A DNA stretch of 64,000 nt from Camillea tinctor. Taxonomy: Eukaryota > Ascomycota > Sordariomycetes > Xylariales > Xylariaceae. This document shows, piece after piece, positions 55,701 through 64,000 of the stretch. The stretch lies in the NCBI GenBank assembly GCA_022578605.1, contig MU394071.1, positions 434,001-498,000 on the forward strand. The letters are read 5' to 3'. The position numbers and the translations under genes were made by a program. Under the pieces are notes generated by a model. It worked only from the letters and a program-made list of their open reading frames with translations. It was not told the origin of the DNA and did not search any database. Position 1 is the first letter of the stretch. Every line of letters starts with the position of its first letter.

Positions 55701-56797
55701 CTTATGTAAAAAGAGAACAAAATATAGGGTATAATCCATATTCTTTGCCAACTAAGACAATATGGAAGTTTATTTGGTATAACAATTTTGTCGTTTTTTT
55801 ATATGGCTCCGGGACTAAAGGGCTTAAAGAAAGGAATAGACTAACTGTACAATGTGATGGGATCGATGCAGTGTACGTGGTGTAACACAAGGCACACACT
55901 AAAGTACCTTAATATTTAGGATAGTCCTCTTTGCATAACGTCGTTATACCTCATCTATACACCATTTATACACAAAACAAAACAAAGCATTGGTAGTTCA
56001 TTGCGTATCATGATCATATTTACTTATTGACTGGTTGGCATTGCGTACCTAAATAAAGAGGTGTTAAAAGCTTCATATCGAGATGCTAAGGATGAAACGC
56101 AGCTTCCTTCCCCCCAGAGGTATCGAAAGGATATTTCTGGCTATTATTATCGACCTTTACTTCACCTACATACTCCTTAAGCATAAGGATTCCCATCGGA
56201 GCCCCGTAATGGGAAGATATGAATAAGATTTTCTCCTCCAAAACCAGGGACTGAACACATGTTTTAACCTAGTGATTGTAACCCTTATTAAGTCAAAGGT
56301 ATTAGATTAATGTACTTAGCGTTAAGTATACTGAACACTCTTCTTTAAATTGTATGAAGTACACGATGAGTGTATTGATTGTAGATATATTAGATTCAAT
56401 GTCATTTTTTGCCCAGCCATTTCTAAGCCTAACGTTTAAAATATAAACCCCCTTTAGACATCTTCAATAAAACACTAAAATAAATTTACGGATATGCCTC
56501 TATGGTATGCTGTGCGCCGAGTTTATCAATGGCAGCATCAACAAAATATTTCTAGACAATGGGGTTGAAAGTGGCTCCTTTCTTTAGCATCGTCCGTAAG
56601 CGCCCCCGCTTCTCAGCCTCTCTCAGCTGAAAACCGTAGGATCATGTCAAATAAACACTATGCTGAATCTGAATTTCGTCCTGACTTGAACCTACACCCT
56701 TACACAAACCTTCATAGGATATTTCTCAGTCTCTTATCCTATCTAAGGTGTATCCATTGATACATTCCAGGACCGTGGTTGGTGTCCTTTGCCCGTC
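52725..56797. other. 4-kb gene-free spacer
   Basis: PP4R3 upstream region, then DNA rich in ACCTAC/TAGGTA words (53500-54450). It includes an inverted repeat with arms AACCTACTAC (54219-54228) and GTAGTAGGTT (54243-54252). No gene, tRNA or transposon domain recognised. Confidence 0.55.
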
Positions 56798-59531
56798 ATG
56801 CTTCGCCTTATGGGAAGAGTTCAGGAACCTCAACCCTTCTTCACCCCCCAAGAAAGTAGTAACACATGGCCTTGCCAACTCTGTGCAAATTTGTTTAGCG
56901 AAGAACTATATGAGAGACTCAAGTCTAGCGGACAAGGTCTAGTTGAGGTACACTCAACATGTGAAATTCCAGCTAAGGATCTATATCACAGCATGCTCAG
57001 CGGTTGCAAGTTATGCATCGTCATCGGAAACTCAGTCCTAACTGCTACGAAATACGGAATACCCCTTCACGATGAAAGGTCTTTCGCACGTTATATACCA
57101 TGGTACCAGACGCAAGAAAAAGCAGCAACGCTACCCATTGTGTCCGATCCGCCTCGAGACAATGACGACCAAAGTCATAAAGGCAGTGCTCACGAATACT
57201 TTGCAGGCTTTTCTGAAAACCCCGATTACCAGTCCGGCCCGTCTGTTAAAAGCCCCGAAGGGATAGACTACGAAAGCATGCTAACCTTCCAGTCACTAGA
57301 CTGCGCGGCGAAATTGACTTTGAAAATGACCGTTATTAAGTGCCTTTACTCGACAGGGTTCGATCTCATCAACATCGATATCGAGGCTGTTCCCACCGAG
57401 GAATGCTCTAAACCTTGGATATTCATCTCCCCTTCACTCGCCACGCTCTGGCTAGAAGTGATATCTGACACTGGTGAAATCTTCAGCCGCGAATGGAAGT
57501 CGCTTTCTGCCGCGGGCGAAGACTGGCCGCGGGTGGTGCGAGGATGGCTCGACGACTGCCGGCAAAACCACCAATGCGCTATCCCGAGCACGTTCTACCC
57601 TACCCGTCTAATCGACGTCGGCGATCCTCTCCATCCGCGCCTCGTCGAATCCGCCACCCACATGGGTGCCGGACCCGACGCCGCCGCAAAGGCGCAAGGC
57701 TACGTGACCCTAAGCTACGTATGGGGCACCACGCAGACCTACGTCCTAACCCGCTCCACGCTCCGCGCCAAGCTCGCGCGCCTGGAGGGCCCCAAGCTCC
57801 CTTGCGCCGTCGCCGAGGCCCTGGCCGTGACGCGGCGTCTGGGGTTCCGCTACCTCTGGATCGACGCGCTGTGCATCGTGCAGGACTCGGCCGCCGACAA
57901 GCTCCGCGAGCTGCCGCAGATGGCGCAGATCTACCAGCACAGCGCGCTGACCATCTGCGCGGCGCGGTCCGCGGCGGCCTCGGAAAGCTTCCTCGCCCCG
58001 CCCGACCCGCCCGTGTTCAGAGTGCCGCCGTTCCGCGTCACCGCCGGCGCGGGGTTCGGGACCCTGAGCCTCGGGTTCCGCGAGGAGCAGCAGCACACGG
58101 GCCCGCGGGACCCCATCGATTCCCGCGGCTGGACCCTCCAGGAGTGGGCGCTGGCCGCGTGCCGCGTGAGGTTCTCGAGCCGCGGCGTGCGGTGGACGTG
58201 CAATAAGCTGGTGGCGGACCCGGGCGCGCTGTCGGGGGAGGAGCACCGGCACCCGCCGGGTGAGTGTGATTTCGGGAGTCGTTTATCCCCCTCCCCCCCC
58301 TTTTTTTTTATATCCTATCTCAGCCGTATGGGTTTCGAGACACACGGCCGGAAGAGTAAATGAAAAGCTACCCAACTATGGCAAGTTACTGACTTCCCGG
58401 TTTTGCAGTGCAGTTCAGCCCCGCCGGGTACACGCAGCACTACCACGGCGGCGAGGCCTCGGCCATCGTGGCGAGCCACCCGGCGCTCACGGAGCGGCTG
58501 CTGGACCGGTACGCCGTCGACGCGGCGCACAAGCAGCGCGAGCGTGAGTAATCTTTTTCTTTCTTTTGAGGATTTACTTCCCCCTCTTGGGCTCTCTCGG
58601 CCTGGGCCGGGAGTCAAAAACCGCCTACCATAGCTAAGCGTATAGGTTCTTGCGAGTTTCGACTCCCAAGACATAATCTCAAGGGTGAGATTAAAATCAC
58701 CCAATATGGCAGTCACTGACCCCTATTATTACAGTGGCATCCACGTGGGTGGAGGTGCGCTCGCAGTACGCGGAGCGCTCGCTCAGCTTCCCTACGGACA
58801 AGCTGTCCGCCATCTCGGCCGTAGCCGCCACCGCGGCGCAGGAAAACCAGATGACGTACCTGGCCGGCCTGTGGAAGGAGAACCTGCTCGTGGACCTGCA
58901 GTGGTACTACATCTTCCGGACGCAGCCGACGGGGCCCCTCGCGCCTATCACCGTGCAGGGACTCCAGGAAGAAGAAGAAGAGCGAGAAGGAGAATACCTC
59001 GCGCCGTCGTGGAGCTGGGCCGGCGTGCGCTACGACAAGGGCGCCCTGTACCCGAAGAGCTCGCGGAAGTGGACCAGCGACGCGGCCTGGCACTTCCGCA
59101 TCCGCGGGTGCGCCGTGCGGCTCGTGGACGGGAGCGACTTTGCGTTCGGCCCGGTGGCGGGGGGCCACCTCGACGTGGAGGGGCGCGTGCTGGACGTGCA
59201 GTGGGAGCCCTGGGTCGAGGGCACGGTGGCGCTGAACAAGCTCGCGCTGTACGATGCCCCGCGGCGCAGCGAGATGCTGGGGCAGGCGTTCGTGGACTGC
59301 CCGACGGCGTGTCTGGAGACGGGGCTGCGGCTCAGGTGCGTGGTCATGACGAAGTCGGGCTTCGTGTATAACCGCACCGAGCCGTACCGCTCCTCCGGCT
59401 CGATATGCGCGTGGGGGCTGCTGCTGCTGCCGTTGCGGAAACCTGGGACTTATCGGCGGGTGGGCATATGCTGGTTGTTTGAGGGCGGGTTGTGGCATGA
59501 GTCGACAGCTGAGTCGATTAGGATCGTATGA
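56798..59531 (+). CDS. HET-domain (heterokaryon incompatibility) protein
   Basis: Fungal non-self-recognition type protein. Three exons, 56798-58259, 58409-58543, 58735-59531, with introns of 149 and 191 nt, joined in phase to 797 residues. The N-terminus has two CxxC pairs (WPCQLC near 25, GCKLC near 70), typical of the zinc-ribbon-like leader of these proteins. The HET domain spans about residues 300-455: GYVTLSYVWGTTQ, FRYLWIDALCIVQDS, QIYQHSALTICAARS, DSRGWTLQEW. The C-terminal half contains APSWSWAGVRYDKG and a beta-rich tail. No NACHT or TIR partner domain is fused. Intact. HET proteins trigger cell death on allelic mismatch, but a role for this copy is inference. It borders the terminal AT-rich block. 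A start at 56810 is also possible. Confidence 0.92.
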
Positions 59532-61296
59532 AAATACCCGCCCTCGTTGCCGTACTATCGAGTCGTGCATAGCAAGAGGGAGACATGCTTAGCACGAATA
59601 TCGCACATGGCAGAAAGGGGGATGGGACCTCGCATTGGTAGGGGGGATCGTGGGAAAGGTATCTGGATGCCATGTGTCTGATGGCCAAGGACCTCTGCAT
59701 CACCTATTGCATGGCCTCGCGCGGGCGTATGCTGGCATTATAGATACGGACTGTCTGATAAATGGACGATTTTTTTTCAATATTTCTATAGTTCCGTGTC
59801 TAGTGTAGAGCGCTTTAGCTCTTTCGATATCTATAAGATTAACATCTAATTACAACCTTTATTCTCCTTCTTCTCTTTTTGGTGGCTGATCTAGTCTAAA
59901 GCTCCATGCTCCACGGGGCACCGGTAGAGGCTTGCAATCTTAGCTGTCCTATGTACTAACTTCATAGCTTCTTGTTAGATGGAGCAAGGTTCTGTTATAT
60001 AGATCAGGAACATGGATATGAATAGACAAAGGGACCCGACATGGCGGTATTGACGTGGCATTTGGAGGCTAATAATGAGAAGCTAAGGAAAGGAGACAAT
60101 AGGTTAGTTAGTTACCTAGCATGTATGCAGTGTACTAAGATCTTGACCCCCGTTCTGTGGCGTCAGCCTGAAAGATAGGAAACATGACAGGTTTTTGATA
60201 TCGAAGCTATATCCGGTAGAGCGTAATCGGAAGATGCATGAGAGGGAAATAAAAATCGACTATTTACTGGTGAGGCTGACATGGGATAATAACCTTGAGT
60301 ATGTTATAAGATGACATGCCTTATCTATTAACCCCGTCCTGGTAATTAAGTCGTCAGAATATCCATTTGAGGGTATCTAGACTCAATACTCATTTTCGTT
60401 TGTTGTCGGTGGGATTCCAGCCGCACTGTTACTGTTACGGATTACCACTTACGTCCAAAAGCCACGAAATTTATTGGCTCGGAGGTTTTTTGTTTCTTTC
60501 CTTTTTTTTCCCCCTCGAAGCATGTCATATGCATTGCTCGGATCTCTGCACGGAGTAGATAGCATGTCACAAGTAGAGCAAGTCTGACAGGCAACAAGGG
60601 CGTTCTACGCTGCGGTCCGCTATTGATAAGTGAAACTGAAATTTTCACATGCAGTTGGGATAGCACTTAGTTACCAAGAGATCTATGTCGTGTCGTATCT
60701 CGACGAAGAAACACCGAGTCTATATTCTTACGCTCCGTAGTGCGGCGCTGTGCGTTTGTGTGAGGGAGTCATAGGAATATATATATATAAGATAGCTATC
60801 TAATGCTACTACGCAAAGACAGGTTTAGGGGACCAAACACATGGTAGGTGAAATACCTATCGGAGAAAAGATATTAGGAGGATACGAGAGCCTTAGGCCC
60901 GTGATAGGGTTGAACTGTGGCTCTGGGTCCATTAAGCTGCATGCAAGCTGAAGTTGCATGCAGTTTCTGAAGGCGACCAAGCAGCCAGCCAAGCTAAGGC
61001 AAGGCAGGATAAAAAAGAACTTGTCAGTTTATAGGGGGAGGGGTTTGTTGGTGAGGACAACGCAACTTTGCAGGTAATATTGATAGTGATTGGTGATGTA
61101 ATAGAAATAAAGCTCCTCGTCGAATGTCATGTCTGACTTTAAAGTTATTTTTTCAAAAATTTCGAGTTACATTAAACATGTGGTACTTTAGTCTCTGTCA
61201 ATAGATTGGCTATATATAGCAGAAAATCTGTGTCTGTTTGGTGTAAGTGAAGAAAGAATCAAATATTAACAAGAAGGGGGTGTTTGGCAACATTCA
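59532..61296. other. Spacer with a hairpin
   Basis: No gene. A perfect 10-bp inverted repeat lies at 60937-60963. Normal base composition up to about 61.29 kb. Confidence 0.6.
60937..60963. repeat. Perfect 10-bp inverted repeat, 7-nt loop
   Basis: Arms CTGCATGCAA and TTGCATGCAG surround GCTGAAG; each arm itself contains the palindrome TGCATGCA. Confidence 0.8.
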
Positions 61297-64000
61297 GCAG
61301 GCTTATGCTTAGGTTTATGTTACTTTAGCAAAAAAGCTGCTTTACATAGCAATTGCTTTTATTAGCTATGCTATTAACTTAAATTGTTTATTTAAATATT
61401 TAACTTTTAATACTATTTTTAACTTTATAATGCTAAATTAATTATTAAATTTTTTACGTTATTAAGGTTTATGCTTATTAATAAATTTTATAATGTAGCT
61501 TTAATGTTTTTACGTGTATATAGCTTAATTTTGCGTATAAACTTATATATAAATTAATTAGTTAAATTAGTTAATAAGTAATTTTTATAATTATTATAAT
61601 TATTATTTTATTATAAGTATTTTATTAATTTACAATATTTATTTTTTATTATAAAAATTATTTAAAATTTATAAATTTTTTTTAGCAATTAAATGCTAAC
61701 GTAGTTATTTAATAAATTATTTATGCAATTATTTAGTTAAGTTTTTGCTTTTTTTTACTTATAACCGTTTAAAAGTTAAATTTTTGCTTTTAAAACCGCG
61801 TTATTAAAAAGTATTAAAAAGCAAATTAATAATAAGCTTTTAATTACGTTTAAAAAATTAAAAAAAAAAGTATTTATTAACATTAAAAATATGTTAATAT
61901 ATTATTTTAAAATTAATATTAATTAAAAACAAGTTAAAAATAAGTATAATTATATTAAAAAAATAGTATAAATTTAATATATTTTATTAACTATTAATAG
62001 CTTTAATTAAAATAAAAAAAAAACTATTTTTAAAAACTTTAATATTATTAATATTTATATAGTAAGCTACTTAAAAGCTAATAAATTTAAAAATAAATGT
62101 ATTAAAAATTAAAACCTTTATAAAAAATTTAAAAAAATAATTTTTAAATTATAAGTTTTAACGTTTAAAGTTTTTATTTTAAAAAGCTTACTATTATTTT
62201 TATGTTTACTTTAAAAAAAGTAAATAAAATTAATTTATTTAATTTTAAATTTTTTAATATAAAAAAGTTTTTTATAAAATTTAGCTATAAATAAAAGCAG
62301 TTTTGCAAAAAAACCGCTTTATTGTTTAAATAATAAAATATATATAAATTAAAAAGTAAAATAATTTATAAAAATTTTAATAAAATAACAGCAGCGCTAT
62401 ATTATAATAATAATTAAAATAATTATAATAAAGCTATTAAAACGTTAAATAAACATTATTTTAAAAATATTAATAATAAAATATATTAAAAAGTTTTAAA
62501 ATGTTAAATAAAAAAGTTTAAATAAATTTATATTTAATTAAAAATAATTAATTATAATAAATACGTATAATTAAAAAAATTTAATTATAATATTAATTAA
62601 ATAAGCTACTTAAAAAGTTTTATAATAATTTAAAAAATAATATTAAAAGTAAATAATAAAATAAGCTATTAACTTGTTAATAAATATAAAAATAATAATA
62701 TTAAACTTAATAAAAATAAAAATATTAATAAGCTTTAAAGTTTAAAAAATATTATTTTTATTTTTAATTATTTAAGCTATAAAGTTAAATAAATTAAATT
62801 GCAATAATAAAAGTAAATTTTATTAATTTTACTATATTTAATATTGCTTTTTTAAATTATTATTAAAAATTTAATTATTATTTATTTTTTTTAAAATTAA
62901 AATACGTAGTAAATTAAGTATATAATAATATATATATAAATTTTTATAAACTTTTTTTTATATTATAAATATTAAAAAAAACGCAAATATATATATGTTT
63001 TAATATATAAACTGCAAATATAATTACAATTAAATTAATTATAATAATAATAATTTATTAATTATTTTGCAAATTATTTTATAAATTTAAAAAATTTACT
63101 ATTAATTATAATGCTAACTATATTAACTAATTTACGTTATTTTAGTTTTAAATTTATTATATTTGTATATTTATTTATATATATTTTTTTTATACTACAT
63201 ATTTTATATATGCTTTTTATATTGCAGCAGCTTTTTAGTTTTTTATAGTAAATATTAACGAATTTATTTTATTTTTTTTTTTTAGCTATATAAAATTATT
63301 TTTATTGTTTATATATATATTAAAGTTAATTTTAATTAGTATATTATTAATTATATTATTATAATTTAATAAAAAGTTATATATTACTACTATTATATAT
63401 ATTATTTTAATTTAAGTATTAATATATATAAATAAAAATTGCTTAAAAATATAAAAAATACTTTTTTATTGCTTAAATACTTTTTTAATTACATTATGTA
63501 ATTTAAAGTACTTAAAGTTATATAATTTTTTTTTAATTTTTAGTTTTATTTTAACTTTAATAAATTTTTGCAAATAATACTGCACATTATAATATAAAAT
63601 AAGCACTTTTTTTTTGCTAATAAAGTTAATATTTTTTAAAATGTAATAATTTTTAAAAATTACTAATTAATTAAAATTTATAATATTATTAAAAATTTTA
63701 AAATTATTTATAAATTTTTTTTAATTAATTAAAATATATATAAACTTTTTATTAAAATTATATATAATTAATATATTAATTAATATTTTTTTATAATAGT
63801 TAATTTAAGTATTTTGTTAATTAATAACTTTAATTAAAAAATAAAACTTATTTATAGCATTTAAATAATATATAAAGTATAAAAAAAATTTTAAATTATT
63901 TATAATTTTTAAGTAAGTAGTTTAAAAAGTTAGTTTAATATTATTTTTTGCTAATATAATTATTAAATTAAATATATTATAAAAGTTAATATATATAATA
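61297..64000. repeat. Extreme AT-rich, mutated repeat block (RIP-like)
   Basis: From about 61.3 kb to the window end the sequence is almost only A and T (for example 5 G/C in 61981-62040) and has no reading frame of note. Reading every line, I found no TpC and one GpA (63260-63261), although C and G remain in ACT, ACG, GCA, GCT and their complements. The left edge is sharp: GA and TC still occur up to 61295. In Pezizomycotina such blocks are normally transposons or centromeric/subtelomeric repeats ruined by repeat-induced point mutation. No original element can be recognised. Confidence 0.85.

Noticed and set aside
57493..58206. 237-codon frame overlapping the HET gene
   Set aside because: Same-strand shifted frame, Arg/Ala/Pro-rich; the HET frame explains the sequence.
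61297..64000. Mitochondrial DNA insertion as an explanation of the AT-rich block
   Set aside because: No mitochondrial gene, tRNA or intron motif can be read, and the loss of one dinucleotide class is not a mitochondrial trait.
1..64000. CRISPR array or prokaryotic mobile island
   Set aside because: No spaced direct repeats; spliceosomal introns and eukaryotic gene content throughout.

Overview
The window is nuclear DNA of a filamentous ascomycete (Pezizomycotina, most likely a Sordariomycete). The evidence is widely spaced genes on both strands, short 48-76 nt GT..AG introns, CT-rich leaders, GC-rich exons in AT-richer spacers, a HET-domain gene and a repeat-decayed AT-rich block. No rRNA, convincing tRNA or CRISPR array was seen. 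Exon structures were built by reading splice sites and checking that every joined frame stays open.

Left part (1-17 kb) is accessory in character. It holds a bZIP/DUF3425 regulator, a secreted-looking dienelactone-hydrolase-like enzyme with a Cys nucleophile, an orphan 333-residue protein, a small precursor with Kex2-type repeats and no ATG in its frame (7534-7737), a type-B carboxylesterase broken by two stops and a frameshift (8374-10276), a small orphan protein (12938-13375), a small Cys-rich protein (14699-14938) and a secreted CE3-like SGNH esterase (15573-16518).

Middle part (17-40 kb) is mostly conserved housekeeping: NTE1 lysophospholipase, eIF2-alpha, the mitochondrial inner-membrane protease subunit IMP2, a mitochondrial carrier, a large PPR-like helical protein, squalene epoxidase ERG1, dolichyl-phosphate glucosyltransferase ALG5 and a secreted GH5 exo-beta-1,3-glucanase. 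These share the themes of lipid/sterol/ER membrane work and mitochondrial biogenesis, but they are not a cluster.

Right part (42-64 kb) has a YeeE/YedE-type sulfur-compound transporter, an MDR quinone-oxidoreductase-like enzyme, the PP4 regulatory subunit 3 (Psy2 type) in six exons, a three-exon HET-domain protein, and from about 61.3 kb to the end an extremely AT-rich, gene-free block.

The two most unusual observations are the Kex2-repeat peptide precursor whose expected start codon reads ATC, and the terminal AT-rich block, in which I found no TpC and a single GpA in about 2.7 kb while CpA and TpG survive. That is not the residue expected from CpA-directed RIP alone.
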